A stretch of DNA of 6,519 nt from an uncultured Desulfuromonadales bacterium (GTDB taxonomy: Bacteria > Desulfobacterota > Desulfuromonadia > Desulfuromonadales > Geopsychrobacteraceae). The stretch is taken from positions 1-6,519 of the forward strand of contig CAMYNC010000178.1 in the NCBI GenBank assembly GCA_947259685.1. The letters run 5' to 3'. The position numbers were made by a program, and so were the translations under genes. The notes under the pieces are model-generated. The model was not told where the DNA came from. It ran no database searches and was given only the letters and a program-made list of their open reading frames with translations. Positions within the stretch are counted from its first letter, which is position 1. Each line of letters opens with the position of its first letter. This document shows positions 1 through 5,895 of the stretch, piece by piece.

Positions 1-939
1 TGCCCCTGCCGGGTGGTGATGCCGGAGGGCACACCGCTGGCCAAAGAGCTGGCAACCCTCGATTACGGTGCCGAAGTGGAGTTAGTCGGCAACAACTACG
101 ATGACGCCGTCAAGCATGCCCGGAAATTGTCAGAAGAACTGGATCTCCTCTATGTCCCCGCCTTCGACCATGAACTGATCATGGCCGGCCAGGGCACCAT
201 CGGCCTGGAGCTTCTCCAGGATTTGCCGGAGCTGGACACCCTGCTGGTGCCGATCGGCGGCGGTGGCCTGATCGCCGGAGTGGCCACCGCAATCCGCGCG
301 CAGAAACCGGAGGTAAGAATCATCGGCGTGGAAACCGCCTGCGTCGCCAGCGCCTCGATGGCGCGGCGCAAAGGCAAGCCGGTCAAGGTCACCGCCCGTT
401 GTCACTCCCTGGCCGATGGCATTGCCGTAAAACAGATCGGCGAGCTGACCTACCCGATTATCAACGAACTGGTCGACGAAGTGATCACCGTGGAGGAGGA
501 AGCGATCGCCATGGCGATCGTCAGTCTGATGGAACGGGGCAAACTGGTTGTCGAAGGCTCCGGCGCGGTCGGCCTGGCGGCCCTGCTATACGGTATAAGA
601 ACCATCCACCAGGGGCACACCCTCTGCCTGCTCTCCGGCGGCAATCTCGATGTGCAGACCATGGCCCGGGTGGTCGAACGGGGCATGCTGGCCGAGGGGC
701 GCTACCTGAAGCTGCGCCTGGAGATGATCGACATGCCGGGTGCCCTGGCGCAGTTGACCCGGGTGCTCAGTGACTTAGGCGCCAACATCTTCCAGGTCAG
801 CCACGACCGGCATAAGTCGTCGTTGCCGCTCGGCGAAGCCGAGGTGATCCTCGACCTGGAAACCCGCGGGCCAAGCCACATTCAGGAGATCCTGCTGGCG
901 CTGGAGGAGGAGAGTTATCGGCCGGAGGTGTTGAATTAG
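1..939 (+). CDS. ilvA: threonine ammonia-lyase (threonine dehydratase), ACT-domain type; 5' end cut off
   Basis: PLP-dependent enzyme that deaminates L-threonine to 2-oxobutyrate and ammonia in the cytoplasm, the entry step to isoleucine or the catabolic route to propionate. The frame is open from base 1, so the 312 codons seen lack roughly the first 90-100 residues, including the expected PLP-lysine region. Visible family hallmarks are VVMPEGTPLAK (about 13-45), AGQGTIGLE (about 184-210), the phosphate-binding glycine loop GGGGL (256-270), VEGSGAVGLAAL (about 553-588) and SGGNLD (634-651). From about base 700 a C-terminal ACT domain follows (RYLKLRLEMIDMPGALAQL onward, with FQVSHDR), a regulatory amino-acid-binding fold. 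A single ACT domain and an implied length near 400 residues fit the short TdcB-like/IlvA form rather than the E. coli IlvA form of about 514 residues, so ilvA versus tdcB naming is open. Stop TAG at 937-939; a terminator follows directly. Confidence 0.95.
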   Translation, partial: CPCRVVMPEGTPLAKELATLDYGAEVELVGNNYDDAVKHARKLSEELDLLYVPAFDHELIMAGQGTIGLELLQDLPELDTLLVPIGGGGLIAGVATAIRAQKPEVRIIGVETACVASASMARRKGKPVKVTARCHSLADGIAVKQIGELTYPIINELVDEVITVEEEAIAMAIVSLMERGKLVVEGSGAVGLAALLYGIRTIHQGHTLCLLSGGNLDVQTMARVVERGMLAEGRYLKLRLEMIDMPGALAQLTRVLSDLGANIFQVSHDRHKSSLPLGEAEVILDLETRGPSHIQEILLALEEESYRPEVLN

Positions 940-966
940 CGGGGTGGGGCATGGATTCCGAGAACC

Positions 967-1013
967 AAAAAAGAGAACGGAGCCGTAAATTTATCTGCTC
1001 CGTTCTCTTTTTT
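967..1013. terminator. bidirectional intrinsic terminator between convergent genes
   Basis: A perfect 11-bp stem (973-983 with 997-1007, GAGAACGGAGC and its complement) is extended by six A-T pairs (967-972 with 1008-1013) around a 13-base loop. On the + strand the stem runs into a long T tract (1008-1015 and beyond), ending the threonine ammonia-lyase mRNA 28 bases after its stop. On the - strand the A run 967-972 reads as a T tract, so the same hairpin can end the lipoprotein gene, whose stop lies 58 bases away. Confidence 0.9.
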
Positions 1014-1071
1014 TTATTTTGGCCGGCAGAAAGCGATTATCGATAAGCTCAAGGCCGCCAGTTCTTGTTAC

Positions 1072-4000
1072 TTACTGCTTTTCAAACTGGTAGAGTTTGA
1101 CCGCAGTCCCGAAGACGACTTCGGTAGTGCCATCCTGGTCAATATCCTTAGCAACCAGCTGATTGTACTTTCCGAGTTCTTCCCCCAGGTAGCCACTCTG
1201 CCAAAGCAGGCTGTCTGCCAGGGTGGAGAATACCGACAGCCTCCCATCGGCACCGATCAGCCATTCATCAGCACCATCCTGATCGATATCGGTGACCTGC
1301 AATAAGCTGATCGGCGTGAAAATCGGCGGCGTGCGGGTCTGCTGGTAGCTAAAATCAACTCCGGAATAGATGTCGATGGTGCCATCAGCATTGCCGAGCA
1401 GGATCTCTAATGATCCGTTCGCATCAGTATCGGTAATCTGCAATGCGCGAGCGGTCGTTTCGGCCAGCCAGTCAAGTTGTTGGCTAACGCCGTCATAGGC
1501 ATAAATTTTATTCCTATCTGAAGAGTAGGAGTATGACCTTCCGGCTACGCAGATGATTTCCAAACGGCCGTCCTGATCGGTATCTGCAATCTGGAGGTCG
1601 AGAATCTGATCTCCATTGCTGTTCAAACTGACACTTCGCCATTCTTCGGTTAAGCTGCTGCCATCGAAGACCACGAGGTAGGGGCCTGAAGTTTCTCCGA
1701 CGACAATCTCAGTTTGCCCATCGTTATCGACATCGGCAATCGCAATATCGGTGAACTGATTATCATAAACGGCACTTTCCGTTTCAAGAACATGGGTTTT
1801 CCCGTCGTAAACCTGGATAAATCCACCCCGATAGGTCGATGTCACAAGGATTAACTCGGTATCACCGTCATCATCGACGTCAGCGATTTTGATTGATTTG
1901 TAGTCTCCCCAGCCTGAAGAGTTGATCACACTTGACCATTCAATTTCATGAGTTGAGCCACCATATATCTGGATAACGACGCCATTATTCGGATAGGTAT
2001 TGCTATAGGTCGCCAAAGCAATTTCAACTTCACCATCATCATCAACATCGCCCACATCCACCGAACTAAGAGGCCCGATAAGACTCTCGCTTTGCCATTC
2101 AATGGCACCCGATGCGACTGTGGCGACAGAAAGTCTGCCGCTTGAAGAATCGGTCCCCCAGACAATTTCGAGATCACTGTCCTGGTCAACATTTCCGACG
2201 GCGATACTTGCTTGGTTCCCCTGTTGATAAAAGCTCCAGAGTTCCTGTTGGGTTCGCCCGTCAACACAATGAATCCGATAGTCACCATGCAGAATTTCTT
2301 TAATTCCATCATTGTTGACATCCGCCAGGAGCAGGACATCATTATCGGAAGTGGAAATTTCCCAGGCGGGTGTTTTTATGTCAGCGTCGATAACGGTAAT
2401 CTTCGACCAGCGGTCATTGGCGACAATCTCATCCAGACCGTCGGCATCGACATCCCCGACCGCAAACTCGGTGCCGAAACCGTTCAGATAATCCCACTCA
2501 AGAGCTTTGGTTTCGGCATCGATGACATAGCCATGGCCGTTAAATGCCAGGATGATTTCTTTGGCAGGGTCAGCATCGACGTTGCCCACAGCTATATCGC
2601 TGCCACCATAGCTCTCCAAGGTAAACTCTTCCAGAAGGGTGTCTGCCGCGTGAACGTAAGTTTTCACGCCATCAGTGAGGATCAATTCACTCTGACCATC
2701 ATTATCAACATCAGCAATCTCCAGATCGACGATATTACTGTCAATTTGCGCCGTCCGCTCTCTGACAAAAGTCATCCCGTTGTAGCTTTCAATGGTGCCA
2801 TCCTCTAAAGCGATGAATATCTTGGCGACAGCTGCGCCGGCAGGCTTTGCAGCGATCAACCGGGAAATTGGGCTGCTGGTAGGCGGACTGCTCCATATTT
2901 GTTGATAATTTCCACTGCCAGTATGTTTTAGGACATACCAAGTATTGCTCTCATATCCCAAACTTGCCGCTGCAACGATTTCTTCAATACCGTCATTGTC
3001 AAGATCGATGGTATTCAGCCCTTCGCGACCGATATAGTTCCCGAAGAGGCCAAAACTCCATTTTTCTTGGAGCAATGCTGGGCTTGCTTGAGTGACCGGC
3101 TGCACGGTAACCGAGACCTGGTCAGCAACGCTGCTGCTTCTACCGTCATAAACACGCAAAGACAAGAGATAGGTACCAGCCTCTTCTGGGCGAAAGGTCG
3201 GACGCATGTCTGAACCTGAAGAAATCGAAGCACATCGTTCAGTTGGACAGCTGTCATACTGCCAGTAATAGGTCAGGGGGTCGGTTTCCGGATCACTGCT
3301 TGCTGAACCATCAAGGGTAACCAACGCGCCCTGAGCCACCGTCTGATCGGGACCGGCATCGGCCACCGGGGGCTGGTTGTCGGGCGGCAGCGGGGTTACG
3401 GGGTAAGTGCTCCGCTCAAGGCTCCAATCCCAGTTACTATCGCCATCTTTATCCATTTCAACGAGCAGGTTAGCAGGATAAAAACTCAGACTGATCAAGC
3501 CATCCTGCTGGCAGTTTAAGTCAACGCGGCCGGCGGAAGGCCAACTGTTGTTCGGATAGCGAATCAATGGCTCGGTGGTTGAAAAATCGACATAACCGGA
3601 AGTGTAATCATAATAGCGGCCGCTGATTTTCTGGTGAACTCCATCAGCCTGGTAGGTTGTATTAAAACGATAATTATTCAACCAGTAAAGCTGGCCATAG
3701 TTAAGATCTTGTATGGTCAGATCAAGAGTGGTTGTCTCCGCCATGTTACTGGCGACCGCCCATGAGACGTCACCGGTCATGGAAACCCGATCACTGTAGC
3801 TATGATAGTTGAGCCCCGTAAAGGATTGAGAAAAACTGGTAAAAATTCCCAGGCTTTGATTATAGGTCCCAGAAAAATCTGCTGAGCCGGATAGTTCTTG
3901 ATAGTCAACACAGAAAGCCTCATAAAAGATCGTCCCTGAGATTTCCTCTGTAGCATCATCTGCGGTGCCGATTAATTTAGCGCTCCCGCCACATGGCCCA

Positions 4001-4419
4001 TTCAGAGTTTTCGCGTAGCCATTTTGCGATGTATTTGAAGCAGCAGACCTTGCGGATGGAGATGAATCACTTAGAGCTTCCGGCTGTATCTGGCGAAAAG
4101 CGTTTTTCACTGTTTGTATGACGGAAAAGGCTGACCGTCCATTTGAACTGGTGACATTTTCAGCCGAAGAGGCGGAGCGGCTTTCTACGCTGTTGCCGAT
4201 TTGTCCGCCACGATAACTGCCGACCGCTAAGACTTCGGCGTTACTCTCATCGACAAAGGCCTGAGAGCGACTTCCAGTGTAAGCCTGGTCAGCTGAAGAG
4301 GCGCTGATTTTTTCTACCGTGGAGTTACCCCCGCCTCCCCCACCGCCGCAAGACTGAAGGGTGATCGCGAAAAGAAAGGCAACAAAACAAAATAAGAAAT
4401 TGACTGTGAATCGGCGCAC
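1072..4419 (-). CDS. large FG-GAP/VCBS-type beta-propeller lipoprotein with a PKD domain
   Basis: Predicted exported lipoprotein of unknown function, probably surface or outer-membrane attached. Residue numbers here count from the ATG at 4431; subtract 4 for the preferred GTG start at 4419. The N-terminus has RR, a hydrophobic stretch (8-25), lipobox LQSC with Cys28, then seven glycines. Residues 36-140 are Ser-rich and linker-like. Residues 141-340 form an aromatic-rich, beta-looking region with Cys147, Cys174 and Cys307 that I do not recognise; it ends in a DKDGDSNWD calcium-loop-like stretch. Residues 352-445 are a PKD-type Ig fold (PPVADAGPDQTV, LDGSASSDPETDPLTYYW, LRVYDG) with Cys395 and Cys400. 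Residues 458-1119 hold 14 blade repeats with DxDxDG-type loops. By family analogy it may bind ligand, glycan or partner cells; no catalytic motif is seen. It appears monocistronic, with terminators on both sides. G+C is lower than in the first gene (28/60 at 1861-1920 against 45/60 at 241-300). Confidence 0.9.
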   Translation of the reverse strand: MRRFTVNFLFCFVAFLFAITLQSCGGGGGGGNSTVEKISASSADQAYTGSRSQAFVDESNAEVLAVGSYRGGQIGNSVESRSASSAENVTSSNGRSAFSVIQTVKNAFRQIQPEALSDSSPSARSAASNTSQNGYAKTLNGPCGGSAKLIGTADDATEEISGTIFYEAFCVDYQELSGSADFSGTYNQSLGIFTSFSQSFTGLNYHSYSDRVSMTGDVSWAVASNMAETTTLDLTIQDLNYGQLYWLNNYRFNTTYQADGVHQKISGRYYDYTSGYVDFSTTEPLIRYPNNSWPSAGRVDLNCQQDGLISLSFYPANLLVEMDKDGDSNWDWSLERSTYPVTPLPPDNQPPVADAGPDQTVAQGALVTLDGSASSDPETDPLTYYWQYDSCPTERCASISSGSDMRPTFRPEEAGTYLLSLRVYDGRSSSVADQVSVTVQPVTQASPALLQEKWSFGLFGNYIGREGLNTIDLDNDGIEEIVAAASLGYESNTWYVLKHTGSGNYQQIWSSPPTSSPISRLIAAKPAGAAVAKIFIALEDGTIESYNGMTFVRERTAQIDSNIVDLEIADVDNDGQSELILTDGVKTYVHAADTLLEEFTLESYGGSDIAVGNVDADPAKEIILAFNGHGYVIDAETKALEWDYLNGFGTEFAVGDVDADGLDEIVANDRWSKITVIDADIKTPAWEISTSDNDVLLLADVNNDGIKEILHGDYRIHCVDGRTQQELWSFYQQGNQASIAVGNVDQDSDLEIVWGTDSSSGRLSVATVASGAIEWQSESLIGPLSSVDVGDVDDDGEVEIALATYSNTYPNNGVVIQIYGGSTHEIEWSSVINSSGWGDYKSIKIADVDDDGDTELILVTSTYRGGFIQVYDGKTHVLETESAVYDNQFTDIAIADVDNDGQTEIVVGETSGPYLVVFDGSSLTEEWRSVSLNSNGDQILDLQIADTDQDGRLEIICVAGRSYSYSSDRNKIYAYDGVSQQLDWLAETTARALQITDTDANGSLEILLGNADGTIDIYSGVDFSYQQTRTPPIFTPISLLQVTDIDQDGADEWLIGADGRLSVFSTLADSLLWQSGYLGEELGKYNQLVAKDIDQDGTTEVVFGTAVKLYQFEKQ
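1075..3060 (-). repeat. 14 tandem FG-GAP-like beta-propeller blades (protein-level repeat)
   Basis: Within the lipoprotein, calcium-loop motifs of DxDxDGxxEI type begin near residues 476, 574, 617, 660, 704, 747, 795, 851, 900, 950, 1001, 1048 and 1096 (ATG numbering). A further degenerate copy near 528 (IAAKPAGAAVAKIFI) fills the only double-length gap, giving 14 units of 43-56 residues. Each loop is preceded by an outer-strand segment, often with Trp (W458, W513, W646, W690, W732, W779, W832, W931, W988, W1077), and many units have a YDG- or DG-type turn before it. The copy at 617 has Pro in place of the loop Gly, and the copy at 747 has Ser there. The count suits two seven-bladed propellers, though other groupings are possible. 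Confidence 0.85.
3097..3378 (-). other. PKD-type domain of the lipoprotein
   Basis: This stretch encodes residues 352-445 (ATG numbering). It begins NQPPVADAGPDQTVAQG, continues with VTLDGSASSDPETDPLTYYWQ, and closes with a YLLSLRVYDG strand and SVTVQP, the standard PKD/Ig-like pattern of extracellular proteins. Cys395 and Cys400 could form a disulfide in the loop after the Trp strand. The domain sits between the unknown N-terminal region and the propellers, where it most likely acts as a spacer or carbohydrate/protein-contact module. Confidence 0.85.
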
Positions 4420-4424
4420 GAACC

Positions 4425-4429
4425 CCTCC
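4425..4429 (-). promoter_or_regulatory. Shine-Dalgarno site favouring the GTG start of the lipoprotein
   Basis: On the - strand GGAGG lies five bases before the GTG at 4417-4419. The upstream ATG at 4429-4431 has no purine-rich site before it (preceded by ATAGATTCCT), and its own G is the first base of this GGAGG. Starting at GTG gives MRRFTVNFLF, a cleaner signal peptide with charges at the very N-terminus. Confidence 0.7.
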
Positions 4430-4567
4430 ATAGGAATCTATAAAAATTAAAACAGCCTTACCCTGGCATGGATCTTTTAAAGCAGGAAAGCAACAGGAAA
4501 AAAATGACTTACAAGACCCCTCCGGCACAAATAACCCCATACAATACTGCGGAATAATTTAACAGAA

Positions 4568-4609
4568 AAGTGCTGGTCTGTTCAACCCGCAACAGAATGG
4601 AAAGCACTT
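4568..4609 (-). terminator. probable terminator after the adenosyltransferase gene
   Basis: A two-part hairpin reads 7 bp (4568-4574 with 4603-4609, AAGTGCT), an asymmetric internal loop, then 6 bp (4577-4582 with 4591-4596, TCTGTT) around an 8-base loop. On the - strand it begins 13 bases after the pduO stop and is followed by TTCTGTTAAATT, which is only moderately U-rich. It is weaker than the terminator at 967-1013 and may allow read-through into the lipoprotein gene. Confidence 0.5.
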
Positions 4610-4622
4610 AATAACAATAGAC

Positions 4623-5195
4623 TTATTGCCGATGCGGCCCCGGCTGCCAGAGGATATCGGCCTTGCCGTTATCGTTGCACAGCCGTGCCCAGACGAAGCA
4701 GAGGTCGGAGAGCCGGTTCAAAAAACGCAGGCAGCAGGGGTTGATGATGGCGCCGGCCTCGACCAGTTCGACCAGCAGCCGTTCGCAGCGGCGGGTGACG
4801 GTGCGCGCCAAATGCAGGGTGGCAGCAGCGCGGCTGCCGCCGGGGAGGACGAAATTTTTCGCCGGCTCCAGATGCTGATTGGCTTCCTGCAGCCAGGTCT
4901 CCAGCAGGTCGATCTGAAACTGCCGCACGTTGGGGATCTTTTCCGCCAGTTCGCTATCTGACGGTGTGGCCAGTTCGCAGCCGAGATCAAAGAGTTCATT
5001 CTGCAGTTGCAGCAGTTTTTCGTTCATCCCTTCCGGAAGCTCTTCGCAGCGCACCAGCCCGAGCACAGAATTCAACTCATCAACAGTCCCGTAAGCATTG
5101 ACCCGCTTCGATGACTTCGGCACCCGGGTGCCATCCGCCAGACTGGTTTCCCCTTTATCGCCACCGCGGGTCATGATTCGATCAAGTTTCGGCAT
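4623..5195 (-). CDS. pduO: PduO-type ATP:cob(I)alamin / cob(I)yrinic acid a,c-diamide adenosyltransferase
   Basis: Cytoplasmic enzyme that transfers the adenosyl group of ATP to the reduced corrinoid cobalt, making adenosylcobalamin or its precursor for mutases and other AdoCbl enzymes. The 190-residue length is normal for the single-domain family. Signature residues are all present: the N-terminal ATP loop TRGGDKGETSL (9-19), DELNS (39-43), FVLPGG (115-120), ARTVTRRCER (130-139) with the conserved Arg residues, and NRLSDLCFVWAR (160-171). The ATG at 5193-5195 is well supported by AAGGAGG eight bases upstream (5204-5210). It is transcribed away from the sigma-54-type unit on its right. The lipoprotein lies downstream on the same strand, 191-203 bases away depending on its start, beyond a probable terminator, so they are probably not one operon. 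The symbol follows the family name; no propanediol-utilisation genes are visible. Confidence 0.95.
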   Translation of the reverse strand: MPKLDRIMTRGGDKGETSLADGTRVPKSSKRVNAYGTVDELNSVLGLVRCEELPEGMNEKLLQLQNELFDLGCELATPSDSELAEKIPNVRQFQIDLLETWLQEANQHLEPAKNFVLPGGSRAAATLHLARTVTRRCERLLVELVEAGAIINPCCLRFLNRLSDLCFVWARLCNDNGKADILWQPGPHRQ

Positions 5196-5232
5196 AAAAT
5201 AGGCCTCCTTGTTATCTCAGGGTAACTTTGCA

Positions 5233-5276
5233 GTTTTGCAAAAATGGTTGTGATCCGCTTTGCGCAATTGCAAAAC
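5233..5276. promoter_or_regulatory. palindrome cluster, possible operator upstream of pduO
   Basis: TTTTGCAAAA (5234-5243) is a perfect 10-bp palindrome. TTGCGCAA (5260-5267) and GCAATTGC (5264-5271) are overlapping 8-bp palindromes. GTTTTGCA (5233-5240) and TGCAAAAC (5269-5276) are 8-bp inverted arms. They lie 38-81 bases upstream of the pduO ATG, where a repressor or activator could act. The binding protein is unknown, and AT-rich context could give some of this by chance. Confidence 0.3.
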
Positions 5277-5426
5277 CCTGTTTGTTGTATACGGCTTAGC
5301 CCTCCAGCAGCGCCTGAAAGCCCCTCCCTGCCGGCATCTCATTGAAAAACAGCTTCTTCAGTTTAACAGTTTTTTCCATCCTGGGCTGATCTCAAGCGAC
5401 TCGCATTCCTGCAAAAATCCTTGTTT

Positions 5427-5459
5427 TGGCATTTTTCCTAGATTCCAGAAAAGCTGCCA
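5427..5459. promoter_or_regulatory. imperfect inverted repeat, candidate enhancer (UAS) for a sigma-54 activator
   Basis: TGGCA (5427-5431) pairs with TGCCA (5455-5459), and inside it TTTTC (5433-5437) pairs with GAAAA (5448-5452). The centre is about 83 bases before the start site predicted from the GG-N10-GC promoter, a usual distance for NtrC-family activator sites. The interpretation rests on position and symmetry only. Confidence 0.3.
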
Positions 5460-5498
5460 TAAGTACCTGCTTTTATATGCTTTTTTATTTTCCCAAAC

Positions 5499-5515
5499 TT
5501 GGTACAGCGGTTGCG
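5499..5515 (+). promoter_or_regulatory. sigma-54 (RpoN) -24/-12 promoter candidate
   Basis: TTGGTACAGCGGTTGCG has the obligatory GG (5501-5502) and GC (5513-5514) exactly 10 bases apart. Against TGGCACG-N4-TTGCW it matches 9 of 12 defined positions, including the complete TTGC of the -12 element. The predicted start near 5526 gives a leader of about 40 bases with GGAGG at 5556-5560 before the ATG at 5566. Sigma-54 control would imply an enhancer-binding activator, not present in this window. Confidence 0.6.
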
Positions 5516-5565
5516 AAAGAGATCTGTATTGATTCGTTGTTCAATTTTTCGCAGTGGAGGACAGG

Positions 5566-5895
5566 ATGCCGGTTTGTCCCTATTACGCTCAGGATGAAAA
5601 TGCTTGCGATGTCGGCTCCGGCTACATCTCGACTCACGATGTCGCAACCATCTCGCAGTTCTGCTCCTGTCGCTACAGCGAGTGCGAGAAATATCGGGAA
5701 CTGGAAGTGCGACTTGCTGGTCAACCGGCAGCCCGCCCGCTGGTCGCGACAAAGCGACGACGGGATCCTCCGAAACGGGTTGAGCGCCCCCCGATTCGTT
5801 TGAAGTTTCGCAACAAGTGGCCGTTGGAATACCGGCTTCGTTATATCAGTGCCCATTATCATTCAATCGAAGTAAAACGAGAGGAGACCACCGAA
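5566..5895 (+). CDS. cysteine-rich small module, in frame with the downstream transporter and without a stop
   Basis: ATG at 5566 is preceded by GGAGG with five-base spacing, and the frame has an upstream stop at 5530-5532, so initiation here is credible. The first 45 residues carry Cys4, Cys14, Cys33, Cys35 and Cys40 in the order C-x9-C-x18-C-x-C-x4-C, within CPYY, GYIS, FCSCRYSECEKY. This looks like a small metal- or Fe-S-binding knuckle; I recall similar short proteins in Geobacter-type genomes but cannot check. Residues 50-110 are very basic and low in recognisable structure (KRRRDPPKRVERPPIRLKF). No stop occurs before 5896, so the listed end only marks the transporter ATG. It may be an N-terminal extension of the transporter, a separate protein whose stop has been lost or hidden by a sequence error, or part of a two-start gene. 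No function is assigned. Confidence 0.55.
5882..5886 (+). promoter_or_regulatory. internal Shine-Dalgarno site for the transporter start
   Basis: AGGAG (within GAGAGGAG, 5879-5886) lies nine bases before the ATG at 5896. It supports independent initiation of the transporter inside the longer open frame that begins at 5566. Confidence 0.7.

Larger units (their letters stand above)
5196..5565. other. divergent intergenic control region
   Basis: This 370-base AT-richer stretch separates the leftward pduO from the rightward cysteine-rich/transporter unit. I see no convincing gene: the open frame at 5260-5532 starts with TTG, has no Shine-Dalgarno site and its translation has no recognisable pattern. 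It contains the pduO ribosome site (5204-5210), a palindrome cluster (5233-5276), an imperfect inverted repeat (5427-5459), a sigma-54-type promoter (5499-5515) and the ribosome site GGAGG (5556-5560) for the ATG at 5566. TGCAAAA occurs three times (5237, 5269, 5410). Confidence 0.7.

Noticed and set aside
2212..2808. + strand 198-codon open frame inside the lipoprotein gene
   Set aside because: It is antisense to the Asp-rich propeller repeats; long antisense frames arise from such repetitive coding sequence, and its Ile/Asp-rich translation mirrors the repeat periodicity.
4325..4540. - strand 71-codon open frame overlapping the lipoprotein start
   Set aside because: No ribosome site, and its C-terminal half is only an out-of-frame reading of the lipoprotein signal peptide and glycine run.
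4525..4540. GG-N10-GC on the - strand upstream of the lipoprotein, a possible second sigma-54 promoter
   Set aside because: The spacing fits, but the -12 element reads TGTGC rather than TTGC and the -24 element is a plain G run; too weak to annotate.
4432..4567. Possible c-di-GMP (GEMM) riboswitch ahead of the surface lipoprotein
   Set aside because: Such switches precede many surface-protein genes in Geobacter-like bacteria, but the characteristic conserved core such as GGCAAACC is absent on the - strand here.
5196..5400. Possible cobalamin riboswitch before the adenosyltransferase gene
   Set aside because: No B12-box-like conserved sequence is seen on the - strand and the leader looks short; small palindromes are the only structure.
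5426..5803. + strand open frame of 125 codons in another frame
   Set aside because: Its start lacks a ribosome site, it spans the sigma-54-type promoter, and its translation is low-information; the 5566 frame explains the region better.
5485..5862. Antisense open frame of 125 codons (and the overlapping one at 5438-5752)
   Set aside because: No Shine-Dalgarno site and no recognisable protein pattern. They lie largely opposite the + frame from 5566, which has a ribosome site and cysteine motif, so I treat them as shadows.
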